This document shows, piece by piece, positions 27,576-36,420 of a stretch of DNA of 64,000 nt. The DNA lies in contig NZ_AP011952.1 in assembly GCF_000828575.1 (NCBI RefSeq), positions 465,065 to 529,064 of the forward strand, in the 5' to 3' direction. The DNA is from Methanothermobacter sp. CaT2 (lineage in GTDB: Archaea; Methanobacteriota; Methanobacteria; Methanobacteriales; Methanothermobacteraceae). Made by a program: the position numbers and the translations under genes. How positions within the stretch are numbered: the stretch's first letter is position 1; each line of letters opens with the position of its first letter. Under the pieces are notes generated by a model. That model ran no database searches and was not told where the DNA came from. It saw only the letters and a list, made by a program, of their open reading frames with translations.

Positions 27576-28352
27576 CTAACATTTCATTAATTCCCTGATG
27601 ATTTCATCCACTTCATTTTTAACAGCATATGCTCCCAGTGATTCCCCTTTTAGATTCATTTTGGTTATAGCTGGTGAATAAGGTAGAACACCTTTAATTT
27701 CGTTACCCTCTGAAGTTAATAGTTCTGTCAAAATTGGCTCCGTTTCCTCATCAATTTTGTTGAGGATTACTCCAAAACGTTTATCTGCTTCATGGGTAAG
27801 TTTTGCAGCCTTTTCTGCTAGTAGAACTGCATCACTGGAAGGATCTACCACCATCACTACAGCATCTGCCCCCTCCACTATTCCACGCCCGAAGTGTTCT
27901 ACTCCTGCTTCAGTATCTACTAAAACCCATTGATCTTCTTCTAATCTTACATGATTCAGGAAATCTCTCGTTACAGCTCCCATAGGACAGGCACATCCCT
28001 CCATTGCATGATCAATTTTTCCTATCTGCATTAAACCTAAAGATCCAACCCAGCACACAAATTCCTGTGATAGACTCTCTAGATCAAATTTTTCCCTGAA
28101 AAGTTCGGGTTCAGTTTCCCCATCTCTGATCATTGACCTCAACTTTTTCATTACACGAGGTTTACCGCCAAGATAATCCATGAGAGTTTTCTCTGCTGGC
28201 TCAATTCCTAAGATCCCACTTAATCCAATATTAGATTCATCCGAATCAACAACCAGGACCCTTTTTTTCTGTTCTTTAAGTGTGTGAGCTATTAAAGTTA
28301 CCAGCGTGCTCTTTCCACTTCCGCCTCGACCACTAATAATTAACTTGGGCAT
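27576..28352 (-). CDS. CooC/MinD-like metal-insertion ATPase
   Basis: A 258-residue P-loop ATPase of the CooC/NifH-like SIMIBI class. Walker A is SGRGGSGKSTL: the usual deviant signature lysine (KGGxGK) is arginine here. A CxC pair in EGCACPMG, next to GKIDHAM, matches the nickel-binding dimer motif of CooC proteins, which load nickel into CO dehydrogenase. ATG 28352 is preferred (GGAAGG 7 nt upstream). Base composition is markedly more AT-rich than the surroundings, and the same is true of the next two upstream genes, so this is probably a transferred block. No CO dehydrogenase gene is nearby. Confidence 0.85.
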   Translation of the reverse strand: MPKLIISGRGGSGKSTLVTLIAHTLKEQKKRVLVVDSDESNIGLSGILGIEPAEKTLMDYLGGKPRVMKKLRSMIRDGETEPELFREKFDLESLSQEFVCWVGSLGLMQIGKIDHAMEGCACPMGAVTRDFLNHVRLEEDQWVLVDTEAGVEHFGRGIVEGADAVVMVVDPSSDAVLLAEKAAKLTHEADKRFGVILNKIDEETEPILTELLTSEGNEIKGVLPYSPAITKMNLKGESLGAYAVKNEVDEIIRELMKC

Positions 28353-28373
28353 GCCGAAACCTTCCATCTTGAA

Positions 28374-28920
28374 TTATTCCATCCTACAGTTCCAGTTATA
28401 AGGGATTATATCATTATCAAGAGGATTGACCCTCCTTTCATCAACATTTTCAGGATCGTAAAGAAGAGAAGGCATTCCGATTACCACCGATATTTTATTA
28501 CCTATATTTTTCGTACCGTGAAAAATTCCAGGAGGGATATAGACTACACAGGGACATTTTTCACCCATAAATATCTCATTAAGGACCTGATATGTAGGTG
28601 AATCTTCCCTGTAATCATATAGGGCAAGCTTTACCATTCCCACGACACAGATCAGACGATCTTCCTGTTTAGAGTGAAGATTCCAGCCCTTGATCATCTT
28701 TGGATAGGAATATGAAGCAATTAATTTGCCTGATATTCTCTCCTTTCAGTTTCTTGTCATCCAAACGAAGGAGTTCCATCAGGAATCCCCTTTCATCACT
28801 GAACATTTTCAGATCATTTATAACCACTCCGTCAATGAGTTTTTCTCCATAAAAACCTGGAATATTTTGAACTCGTGGCTTTTCCAGTTCATCAAAATTT
28901 TTTAAACTTTTTGGTTTCAT
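28374..28920 (-). pseudogene. RmlC-like cupin (sugar epimerase family) broken by a one-base insertion
   Basis: Two overlapping reading frames together form one RmlC-superfamily protein of about 180 residues. The first frame (from ATG 28920) gives SDERGFLMELL...NIRQINCFI and then runs off. The second gives SYPKMIKGWNLHSKQEDRL...YDYREDSP...IPPGIFHGTKN...DNDIIPYNW. Removing one A from GGAATA at 28708-28712 joins them exactly as INCFISYPKMIKGW, the expected family sequence. It may be a real frameshift or a sequencing error. The start overlaps the flavin reductase stop (GAATGA). Its role with the CooC-like and flavin reductase neighbours is unknown. Confidence 0.85.
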
Positions 28921-29555
28921 TCGCGGGTCTCCCCTTTTTCATACATCCATGCTAAAGGATCCTTGCCATCCGGGAACATTGCACCGTAGGGTTCAAATTT
29001 ATTGATATCGCTAACAGTGCAGAAATGCATTCCACGATCCGATTCTACCATCATTAAAGGGTTAGCCTTCTCTATGTCCCATGAACCATCTTCTGGGTTG
29101 TAGATATCATCGTCCACTTCAAGATGCACAACTTTACCGAGGATCAATAAATAAGGAAAGCCTTCATACTCATCTTCATAAATGTTATGCAGTTTACATT
29201 CCATCCATGCATAACACCCTTCAATTCCCGGTGCTTTGACCTTTTTTGAGGGTTTTTCCTTTAAATCCGCCAGTTCAAATTCATTAACATCAAAAAGAAC
29301 ATGCGAAGCTGTTGGTATCACTTTATCAACCATTTCAACCCCTGGCATATTAATAACAAATTCCCCAGTGTCTTTGATATTAACAACCGTGTCTCTCATC
29401 TTTGCTGAAGCCACACAGATCAGATCAAAGGGGCGTAAAACTGGCATAACACATGAATAAGGTGCTATGTTCCTAATTCCATCTTTACTTGTCGTTGAGA
29501 TAAATGCCACTGGCAGCGGTATCAGAGATTCTCTCTTAAAATTTTCAAGTATCAT
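28917..29555 (-). CDS. Flavin reductase-like FMN-binding protein
   Basis: A 212-residue member of the flavin reductase/flavoredoxin family. [22 protein letters not shown] is the FMN-binding strand-loop, and [14 protein letters not shown] and [10 protein letters not shown] are typical downstream segments. The family binds FMN and either reduces it or acts as an electron carrier. The start is exemplary, TTGGTG-ATAAT-ATG. It heads an AT-rich three-gene block with the broken cupin and the CooC-like ATPase (4-nt overlap with the cupin). The C-terminal extension ([15 protein letters not shown]) is longer than in minimal members. Confidence 0.9.
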   Translation of the reverse strand: MILENFKRESLIPLPVAFISTTSKDGIRNIAPYSCVMPVLRPFDLICVASAKMRDTVVNIKDTGEFVINMPGVEMVDKVIPTASHVLFDVNEFELADLKEKPSKKVKAPGIEGCYAWMECKLHNIYEDEYEGFPYLLILGKVVHLEVDDDIYNPEDGSWDIEKANPLMMVESDRGMHFCTVSDINKFEPYGAMFPDGKDPLAWMYEKGETRE

Positions 29556-30055
29556 ATTATCACCAATCCATTTTTTCTCTTCTTGTATATATAAATATTA
29601 GTTCTAAATCAAAAAGTATTATTATTTTGCCGTATATTCTTTAATGCTTATTACTACTTCCTGTAGTGGTGGTTTAAAGTTGAGGGAACTCGTGGAGTAT
29701 GTATTATCACATCCTCCAAAGAAAAGCAAAAACAACAATCACTCAAAATAATTCACTGGAAGTTCAGATAACCTATACGAGAATCTTATGGATTTAGTGC
29801 CGGATTAGCTAATTAAACTGAGTTAAAAAATGAAATGGGGATTCTAACAGTATCATGGATCAAAATACGAGTATAGGATACAAAATTATATAAGGAACAC
29901 ATTAAAGATCCCGAACACTTTCAAAGGATTATTATGAGAGCTGCGGATTATATAAGATATTCTATCTGAATCAGCAGCAGAACCGAAGAAAAAAAAGGAG
30001 ATAGAATTCCACAGCAGCTGAAGCCGCCTTAAATCCGCTGAATCCATTTCAAGTT
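29556..30055. other. AT-rich intergenic region of 500 bp
   Basis: No solid gene. A 35-codon frame on the plus strand (29644-29751, starting MLITTSCSGGLKLRELVEYV, ending in a lysine/asparagine-rich tail) could be a gene remnant, but it has no ribosome site and I do not trust it. The region borders the AT-rich CooC block and may be decayed transferred DNA. The part at 29560-29600 holds the promoter of the flavin reductase operon (TATATATAAATA). Confidence 0.5.
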
Positions 30056-30721
30056 TCAGAGGATACCATTCCTTTTAAGGAGCCTCCTGGGGTTCCTCAC
30101 AAGTGCCTCCTCCACTTCAGACTCGGTTAGACCGGCCCCGAGGCCTATCCTCCGTGCCATCTCATAGTCGATCAGATCCCCAGGTGCATGGGTATCCGTG
30201 TCAATCACGATGGGAACACCAACCTCCCCTGCAATGGCTGCCACGTGACCATTACCAAGGCAGTGCCCCTTCCTGGCACTTATCTCAAGGGTCACATCAT
30301 TCTCACGGGCCAGTTCAACGTCCTCAATCGTTATCAGGCCCGGATGGGCCAGTATATCAACCTCCGGGCAGCTTACCGCTGCATGGTTGGTGCCGGGGAT
30401 CACCGGCTCCACCAGGGTTTCGCCGTGTACAACAATCACCTCGGCCCCGAGCCTCCTTGCCCTCACTGCAAGTTTCTCAATTATCTCAACGGGCGCATGT
30501 GTGATCTCAGCCCCAGGGATAACGGTGATGTCCCAGTTATCACCTATGTCCTCCACGGCGTCGATGAGGTTTGTTATGGTGTTTATGTTCGAGGCGTCTA
30601 TGTGGTCAGTGATGGCTATTGCCTCATGTCCAAGTACACAGGCCCTCCTTGCAAGTTCGGATGGCAGGAGCTCACCGTCACTCAGGAGGCTGTGGGTGTG
30701 AAGATCTATCCTCTTTCTAAT
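30056..30721 (-). CDS. PHP-family phosphoesterase, ATT start
   Basis: A 221-residue PHP-domain metal hydrolase (histidinol-phosphatase-like). Metal-site motifs run in order: [13 protein letters not shown] at residues 4-16, AITDHID near 37-42, PGAEITH near 70, VVHGE near 98, ILAHPG near 130, and DTDTHAPGD near 180. The only standard start in the frame (GTG 30556) would remove the first two motifs. The frame opens after a TGA, and the only codon at the right distance from the GGAGG (7 nt) is ATT 30721, giving (M)[10 protein letters not shown]. Substrate unknown; histidinol phosphate or a nucleotide is possible. Confidence 0.85.
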   Translation of the reverse strand: MRKRIDLHTHSLLSDGELLPSELARRACVLGHEAIAITDHIDASNINTITNLIDAVEDIGDNWDITVIPGAEITHAPVEIIEKLAVRARRLGAEVIVVHGETLVEPVIPGTNHAAVSCPEVDILAHPGLITIEDVELARENDVTLEISARKGHCLGNGHVAAIAGEVGVPIVIDTDTHAPGDLIDYEMARRIGLGAGLTESEVEEALVRNPRRLLKRNGIL

Positions 30722-30849
30722 TTCAGGCCCTCCATGAAATCATTACAGTCTGTACCGGGAGGGTCGCAACAATTCTCTCCTCCCTGAAAATCATTATATT
30801 GCTGTTGATACACATCAAAGATTAAGGTATGTTCAGGGAAGTATTTAAA

Positions 30850-31707
30850 ATGAAGCCCAGGGTCTTTGTACCAGCACACATAACAGGATTCTTCGAGGTT
30901 GTAATGCACAGGGACCCCCTGAGGTCAGGGTCCAGGGGGGCCGGTGTCGTCCTGGACAGGGGTGTTAAAACCGGGGTGAAGCTCAGGGGTTCAGATGACA
31001 CCACGAAGGTGAGGGTGAACGGAAGGAGAGATGATGATGGAGTTAGCATTAGGGCCGTTGAAATCCTGAGGGAGCTCACAGGGTTCAGTGAGGGGGTGAG
31101 TATCCACCACGAGGTGGAGGTGCCCATAGGGTGTGGTTTCGGGACATCAGCCGCCTGCGCTCTCGGGAGCGTCCTTGCAATTGCATCTGAACTGGAACTT
31201 CCCATCACCTTCAACAGGGCAGGTGAGGTGGCACACCGTGCAGAGGTTGAACTCGGAACCGGTCTCGGGGACCTCATAGCTGAGGTAACAGGTGGAATGG
31301 TCATCAGGACCCGGGAGGGACCGCCAGGGTACGGGAGGGTTGACAGGATCATCCAGGACGGCCTCCACGTTATAACCCGGACGCTGGGGGAACTTGACAC
31401 CGCATCGGTGATACATGATGATGCCCATGTGAGGGCCATCAACAGGATGGGGGGTGGTATGATAGACCGCCTGCTTGAGAGACCAGCTCCGGCCCGGTTC
31501 ATGGAACTCTCCCGGGAGTTTGCAGAGGGGGCAGCCCTCATCCCCCAGGAGCTCAGGGAACCCCTGGAGGAACTCTCAGAGGGTACGCTGGGTGCCTCCA
31601 TGGCCATGCTTGGGAACACAGTATTCGCCCTATCAGAGGACCCTGACGCCGGTGGCGCTGGCACCAGTACCTACGGTATCGACCAGCTGGGTGCAAGGTT
31701 CATATGA
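30850..31707 (+). CDS. Archaeal pantoate kinase (GHMP superfamily)
   Basis: Phosphorylates pantoate in the archaeal route to coenzyme A, which uses pantoate kinase and phosphopantothenate synthetase instead of PanC and PanK. The 285-residue protein starts MKPRVFVPAHITGFFEV; the GHMP ATP loop is PIGCGFGTSAACALGS near residue 100. GTGLGDLIAEVTGGMVIR and the closing GAGTSTYGIDQLG are characteristic. ATG 30829 is an alternative start, but homologues begin at MKPRV. A TATA-like ATCATTATATT is about 55 nt upstream. The last codons recur 58 bp downstream. Confidence 0.9.
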   Translation: MKPRVFVPAHITGFFEVVMHRDPLRSGSRGAGVVLDRGVKTGVKLRGSDDTTKVRVNGRRDDDGVSIRAVEILRELTGFSEGVSIHHEVEVPIGCGFGTSAACALGSVLAIASELELPITFNRAGEVAHRAEVELGTGLGDLIAEVTGGMVIRTREGPPGYGRVDRIIQDGLHVITRTLGELDTASVIHDDAHVRAINRMGGGMIDRLLERPAPARFMELSREFAEGAALIPQELREPLEELSEGTLGASMAMLGNTVFALSEDPDAGGAGTSTYGIDQLGARFI

Positions 31708-31788
31708 AAAACATACCCCGCCACAGGCCCCCTGAAGTACTCAGAACTCCAAACTCAGTTCATATGAAAAACATACCCTGCCACAGGC
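31698..31788. repeat. Duplicated 3' end of the pantoate kinase gene
   Basis: A 33-bp stretch starting GTTCATATGAAAAAC at 31698-31730 recurs at 31756-31788 with one C-to-T change; period 58. It includes the final codons F-I-TGA. Confidence 0.93.
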
Positions 31789-31975
31789 CCTGACCCTGAT
31801 CCGACAGCCACTCGACCGTAGACTCTGAAAACTCCAGCACCGCTGGATTATGCCTTATATGACCCTTCCCTTACATCTGAGGTTCATAATGAACAGATAT
31901 GTGGATTTGTGGGGAAAATACTTTAAATTAAAAGGATATATTAATTGATGTTAGCAGAAGCAGCTTCGTGATCAG

Positions 31976-32536
31976 ATGATAAGGATAGTGTATGATATCA
32001 ACATCTACCGTGAGGTCCTCAGGGAGGTCCTTGAACCATCCCACACCGTCGTGGAGCTTGGCTGCCACGTGGGTAACTCAACGCGCATAATCTCGGACCT
32101 TGTACCTGAGGGGAGGGTTGTGGCCGTCGACAACAGCCCCGAGGCTGTCGAGGTAATGGAGTCCCTCAGCAGGGAACGTGACAACGTTGAATTTATCTCA
32201 GGGGATGTGCGGCTCCATGAAACCCTCGAGAAGGTCTGCACCATGATAGACAGCTGTGATGTTCTCAGCGTGGACCTTGGAGGTGGCTACCACCCGGATA
32301 CAACCTTCAAGGTCTACTTCATCTGGTCATCCACACTCAAACCAGGGGTCTCCATCATAAGGAACCGGGGGCTCCTGGACTTTGTATGCTCATCCATCAC
32401 CGAAGAGTCATTCACCTCCAGGTATGGATGGCTTGAGTCAAGTGGGGACGCTGGAATCCCCCCACGACTCAGGGAATTTAAGCTCTGGTCCAGCAAGATA
32501 TACAAGGAGGGTGCCCATGATAGGCAAAAGGATTAG
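31976..32536 (+). CDS. SAM-dependent methyltransferase-like protein
   Basis: A 186-residue Rossmann-fold protein. Motif I is [19 protein letters not shown] near residue 25, the acidic loop [14 protein letters not shown] near 48, and a motif IV-like [14 protein letters not shown] near 93; so it binds SAM or a similar nucleotide. The substrate is not evident. GTGAT sits ahead of ATG 31976. It overlaps the start of the ADTH synthase gene by 20 nt and is thus the first gene of the aromatic-pathway cluster. It may just be cotranscribed. Confidence 0.8.
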
Positions 32537-33317
32537 GATTGAGAGGATAATCAACAGGAAGACGGACAGGACTGTCATAGTACCCCTCGATCACGGAGTC
32601 TCCATTGGACCCGTTCGCGGGATAATCGACATGGCAGGCACCATAGATGAGGTTGCAAGTGGCGGTGCAAACGCCGTTCTCATGCACAAGGGAATGGTCA
32701 GGAGTGGACACAGGGGATACGGGAGGGACATAGGACTCATAATACACCTCTCGGCCAGCACAGGCCTCGGCCCCGACCCAAACCACAAGGTCCTTGTGAC
32801 CTCAGTTGAGAAGGCCCTCAAGCTGGGTGCCGACGCGGTATCCGTCCATGTGAATGTGGGATCCGAAAGGGAACCCGAGATGCTGATAAAACTCGGAACC
32901 GTTGCAGAGATCTGTGATGACTGGGGCATGCCCCTCATTGCCATGATGTACCCCAGGGGTAAGAAGATAGATGATGAGCACGACCCGGAGGTCGTGAAGC
33001 TGGCAGCCCGTGCAGGCGCAGAGCTCGGTGCAGACATAATAAAGACCAACTACACCGGTGACCCTGACACCTTCAGGGACGTTGTGAAGGGGTGCCCGGT
33101 CCCTGTGGTGATAGCTGGCGGACCAAAGATAGAGACAGAGGAGGAGCTACTCCAGATGGTCAGTGACTCTGTGGAGGCAGGGGGCGCAGGGGTCGCCATT
33201 GGAAGGAACATATTCCAGGCCGATTCACCTGCAAACATGACAGGGGCCATAGCAGGCATAGTCCATGATGGCCTGAGTGTCGAGGAGGCCGTCAGGATAC
33301 TGAAGGGTGGCGAGTGA
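32517..33317 (+). CDS. 2-amino-3,7-dideoxy-D-threo-hept-6-ulosonate (ADTH) synthase
   Basis: Class I aldolase-type enzyme that makes the first intermediate of the archaeal route to 3-dehydroquinate from a deoxyhexose 1-phosphate precursor and aspartate semialdehyde. The 266-residue barrel starts [29 protein letters not shown]; the Schiff-base lysine is in IIKTNYTGD, and VVIAGGPK with AIGRNIFQ binds phosphate. ATG 32517 is set by GGAGG 6 nt upstream, inside the preceding gene. The next gene is 3-dehydroquinate synthase II, the next step, one base after its stop. Confidence 0.95.
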
Positions 33318-33318
33318 G

Positions 33319-34443
33319 ATGAAGTTCGCATGGCTCCTGGCCCCCGACACCTACTGGGATGAGAAGAAGACCTTCATAACGGCGGCCCTGGAATCAGGGA
33401 TAGACCACATAGTGGACACCGCCGATTCCGGGAGGATAAAGAAGCTCGGTAACCTGACCCTCATCTCCCCTGATGAGGACGCGGATATAGTACTTGTAGG
33501 TAGGGATGGTGAGGGTGACGGGACCCTTGAACTCCCGGAGACCCTTGAGTACTCAAGGGACATTGAAATGGCATCAGAACTCAGTGAAAGTGGAAGACAG
33601 GTTGCAGCCTACGTGGAGATAAGGAGCAAGGCCCATGAGGAGCTTGCCAGGAGGCTCGGGCGCGTCGTTGACTACCTCATACTGGTGGGTGAGGACTGGA
33701 AGATCATCCCCCTGGAGAACATAATCGCAGACCTGCAGGAAGAGGATGTTAAACTCATCGCCGCGGTGGCTGACGTGGACGAGGCCCGGGTTGCCCTTGA
33801 AACCCTTGAACACGGAACCGACGGTGTCCTCATAGAACCGGCAGACATATCCCAGATAAAGGACATTGCAGCCCTCCTTGAGAATATTGAAAGCGAGACC
33901 TACGAACTTAAACCCGCCACCATAACCCGCATCGAGCCCATCGGATCAGGTGACAGGGTCTGCGTGGACACATGCTCCATAATGGGGATAGGCGAGGGCA
34001 TGCTTGTGGGTAGCTACTCACAGGGACTGTTCCTGGTGCACAGTGAATCCCTTGAAAGTGAGTATGTGGCATCAAGGCCCTTCCGTGTCAATGCGGGTCC
34101 TGTACAGGCCTACGTCATGGTGCCCGGTGGCAGGACCAGGTACCTCTCGGAACTTGAAACCGGCGACGAGGTCATCATAGTGGACAGGGATGGCAGATCA
34201 CGCTCCGCGATTGTGGGGAGGGTGAAGATCGAAAAGAGGCCCCTGATGCTCGTTGAGGCAGAGTATGAAGGCATGAAGGTCAGGACACTCCTCCAGAACG
34301 CCGAGACAATAAGGCTCGTGAATGATAAGGGTGAACCGGTATCTGTAAGTGAACTGGGTGAGGGTGACAGGGTCCTGGTCTACTTCGACGAATCCGCCAG
34401 GCACTTCGGGATGGCCATAAAGGAGACCATAATCGAGAAATGA
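33319..34443 (+). CDS. aroB': 3-dehydroquinate synthase II
   Basis: NAD-dependent conversion of ADTH to 3-dehydroquinate in archaea lacking classical DAHP synthase and AroB. The 374-residue protein has the family features [17 protein letters not shown] at the start, [23 protein letters not shown] in the middle, the [28 protein letters not shown] block, and [30 protein letters not shown] 33319 lies directly after the ADTH synthase stop with GGGTG 9 nt ahead. Gene pair and order match the known archaeal pathway; AroD follows elsewhere in this window. Confidence 0.95.
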   Translation: MKFAWLLAPDTYWDEKKTFITAALESGIDHIVDTADSGRIKKLGNLTLISPDEDADIVLVGRDGEGDGTLELPETLEYSRDIEMASELSESGRQVAAYVEIRSKAHEELARRLGRVVDYLILVGEDWKIIPLENIIADLQEEDVKLIAAVADVDEARVALETLEHGTDGVLIEPADISQIKDIAALLENIESETYELKPATITRIEPIGSGDRVCVDTCSIMGIGEGMLVGSYSQGLFLVHSESLESEYVASRPFRVNAGPVQAYVMVPGGRTRYLSELETGDEVIIVDRDGRSRSAIVGRVKIEKRPLMLVEAEYEGMKVRTLLQNAETIRLVNDKGEPVSVSELGEGDRVLVYFDESARHFGMAIKETIIEK

Positions 34444-34486
34444 TGGTGTGTGAAGGAAGCCATGCCCCGCTACAGAAAGGGATAAA

Positions 34487-35437
34487 ATGTACCATGTGAA
34501 GTTGATAGGGCCCTCCGAGAAGGATGAAGTACTCGCTGAACTCTCAGATCTGAGGTTATTTGAGAGGAAGGCCAACCTGCACGGTGCCTGTGTCAAGCTA
34601 CTGACCGATAACATCTCATTCAAGGAGGAATGGGAGGCTAACTTCAAATTCATGAGCGACGATGTGAGGCCCCATGCAAAGGTATTCGCAATCTCAGATG
34701 GCGGGGACCTTGAGGTGCTCTACGAGCCGGTATCAAAAACCGTGATAATCAGGAACTGCGACTACTATGGCTGGGTTAAGAGCATAGCCCTTGCAGCGGT
34801 CTCAGACTTCTTCGAGGAGTATCACTCAGAGCATCGCCGCTACTCTGTCCACGGTTCAGCCCTTGACAGGAAGGGGGATGGTCTGGCCATCATCGGCCCA
34901 CCCGGGACAGGGAAGACGACCCTCACCTACGGCCTCCTCCTTGATAGGGACTACAGCTACATATCAGATGACTGGTTCTTCACCCGCCTCTTTGAGAACG
35001 GCGTCCTGGTATACGCCTCAGAAAAGAACTCCTACATAAGGGATGACATCGGGGATGTCTGGGGCGAGTACTCGGATATCATAAGATCTGTTAAACTTGA
35101 CAGCATGGGGAGGGGCGTCGCAGATGTGGGCATGCTCTTCAGGGACAGGATAAGGGACTCCACCACCCTCAAAAGGGTCGTGCTCCTTGAGAGAAACCCT
35201 GCAAACCCTCCACTCAGGAGGCTGAATGCCAGGGAGGGCCTGGAGTACATGGCCGGAAACGACTTCTGCAACCCCCACCAGCTCATACGGGATGAAAGGA
35301 AAACAGGACTCAGGAGGGACTTCTTCATGGAACTCTTCAGCAGGGTGGATCTGTACATCCTCAACACCATCGAAACACCCAGGGAGAGCCTTGAAAGGCT
35401 CAGAAGCCTTGAACATAGTGGGGAGGTTAAGCAATGA
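34487..35437 (+). CDS. HPr-kinase-like P-loop protein
   Basis: A 316-residue protein whose middle looks like the HPr kinase/PEP carboxykinase P-loop fold: GSALDRKGDGLAIIGPPGTGKTTLTYGLLLD near residue 122 and YSYISDDWFFTRL with the conserved acidic pair. The sequence HRRYSVHGSAL is the usual strand before the P-loop. No HPr partner gene is seen, so its substrate is unknown. N-terminal residues 1-110 form a domain with no family assigned. It overlaps the thpR start by 4 nt, in a run of co-directional genes. Confidence 0.78.
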   Translation: MYHVKLIGPSEKDEVLAELSDLRLFERKANLHGACVKLLTDNISFKEEWEANFKFMSDDVRPHAKVFAISDGGDLEVLYEPVSKTVIIRNCDYYGWVKSIALAAVSDFFEEYHSEHRRYSVHGSALDRKGDGLAIIGPPGTGKTTLTYGLLLDRDYSYISDDWFFTRLFENGVLVYASEKNSYIRDDIGDVWGEYSDIIRSVKLDSMGRGVADVGMLFRDRIRDSTTLKRVVLLERNPANPPLRRLNAREGLEYMAGNDFCNPHQLIRDERKTGLRRDFFMELFSRVDLYILNTIETPRESLERLRSLEHSGEVKQ

Positions 35438-35988
35438 AGGTCAGAGCATTCCTTGCAGTTGACCTCGATGAGGGACTGCGGGACCATGTATCCAGGATAC
35501 AGGATACCCTCAAATCTGCGGATGCCCAGGTCAAATTCGTTGAACCAGAGAACCTGCACTTCACCCTCAAGTTCTTCGGTGATGTTGGTGAGGGTAAGCT
35601 CAGGAGGATAGAGAATGTGGTGAGGGACACCCTCCGAGGCTATGAGCCCTTTGAAATCAGCATAAGGGGGGCTGGTGTCTTCCCGAACCCCAGATACATA
35701 CGTGTGGTCTGGCTAGGAGTTGAAAACCCTGAAACCTTCTCAGATCTTCAGAGGAGCCTTGACATGGAATTCGTGAAGATGGGGTTCCGTCCTGAGAGGG
35801 ACTACGTACCCCACCTCACAGTAGGGAGGGTTAAGGGACCGAGGAACAGGGATAAACTCGCTGAGCTCATAGGGGAACTTCAGAACGTTGAGGTCGGATC
35901 AATGAGGGTCAGTGAGGTGTCCCTCAAGAGGAGTGAACTCACACCTGCAGGGCCAATCTACACTGATATGGAGGTCTTCAGACTTTGA
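35434..35988 (+). CDS. thpR: RNA 2',3'-cyclic phosphodiesterase (ThpR/LigT)
   Basis: A 184-residue 2H phosphoesterase. The two catalytic motifs are HFTLKF (near residue 45) and HLTVGR (near 130), each with the H-x-T/S pattern. It opens RNA 2',3'-cyclic phosphates to 2'-phosphates and may act on tRNA halves. GGAGG lies 7 nt before ATG 35434, inside the upstream gene with a 4-nt overlap (ATGA), so translation is coupled. The next gene is CCA tRNA nucleotidyltransferase, an RNA-repair neighbour. Confidence 0.93.
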   Translation: MKVRAFLAVDLDEGLRDHVSRIQDTLKSADAQVKFVEPENLHFTLKFFGDVGEGKLRRIENVVRDTLRGYEPFEISIRGAGVFPNPRYIRVVWLGVENPETFSDLQRSLDMEFVKMGFRPERDYVPHLTVGRVKGPRNRDKLAELIGELQNVEVGSMRVSEVSLKRSELTPAGPIYTDMEVFRL

Positions 35989-36121
35989 GGTTCTGATCCG
36001 ACCCCATGAGTGGCAGAAAATTTTTTGATTCATGACCACTGATATGGATAGCCGGTGCACTCTCACTCCGGTCCCTATCCCGGATTTAGTTTATCTGCAG
36101 TTTACCTCAATTCTTTATGGT

Positions 36122-36420
36122 GATGATTTATGACCACAGACTGCAGCAACATACTCAAAACCATAAAACCCGACGGTGATGATGATTTATGACCACAGAC
36201 TACAGCAACATACTCAAAACCATAAAACCCGACGGTGATGATGATTTATGACCACAGACTACAGCAACATACTCAAAACCATAAAACCCGACGGTGATGA
36301 TGATTTATGACCACAGACTACAGCAACATACTCAAAACCATAAAACCCGACGGTGATGATGATTTATGACCACAGACTACAGCAACATACTCAAAACCAT
36401 AAAACCCGACGGTGATGAAT
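36122..36420. repeat. Five-copy tandem repeat at the 5' end of cca (unit 59 bp)
   Basis: Five copies of the cca start region begin with ATGACCACAGAC at 36130, 36189, 36248, 36307 and 36366, period exactly 59. The copies are identical except CTGCAGC for CTACAGC in the first. The first four open a 20-codon reading frame ending in TTATGA, where the TGA overlaps the next ATG; the fifth is the real gene. GGTGATGA occurs at both edges of the unit and looks like the recombination homology. Confidence 0.96.
36130..36369 (+). promoter_or_regulatory. Four tandem coupled mini-ORFs leading into cca
   Basis: Mini-ORFs 36130-36192, 36189-36251, 36248-36310 and 36307-36369, each encode MTTDySNILKTIKPDGDDDL (first copy has Cys at residue 5) and stop by an ATGA overlap on the next start. 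Each holds a GGTGAT motif 10 nt before the next ATG. They could act as a translational relay or attenuator, or be neutral by-products of slippage. Confidence 0.6.

Noticed and set aside
29644-29751. 35-codon frame in the 500-bp gap
   Set aside because: No ribosome site, biased tail; may be a remnant but not supported as a gene.
30822-31664. 280-codon minus-strand frame
   Set aside because: Antisense shadow of the pantoate kinase gene, rich in Ser/Pro/Thr, with no family features.
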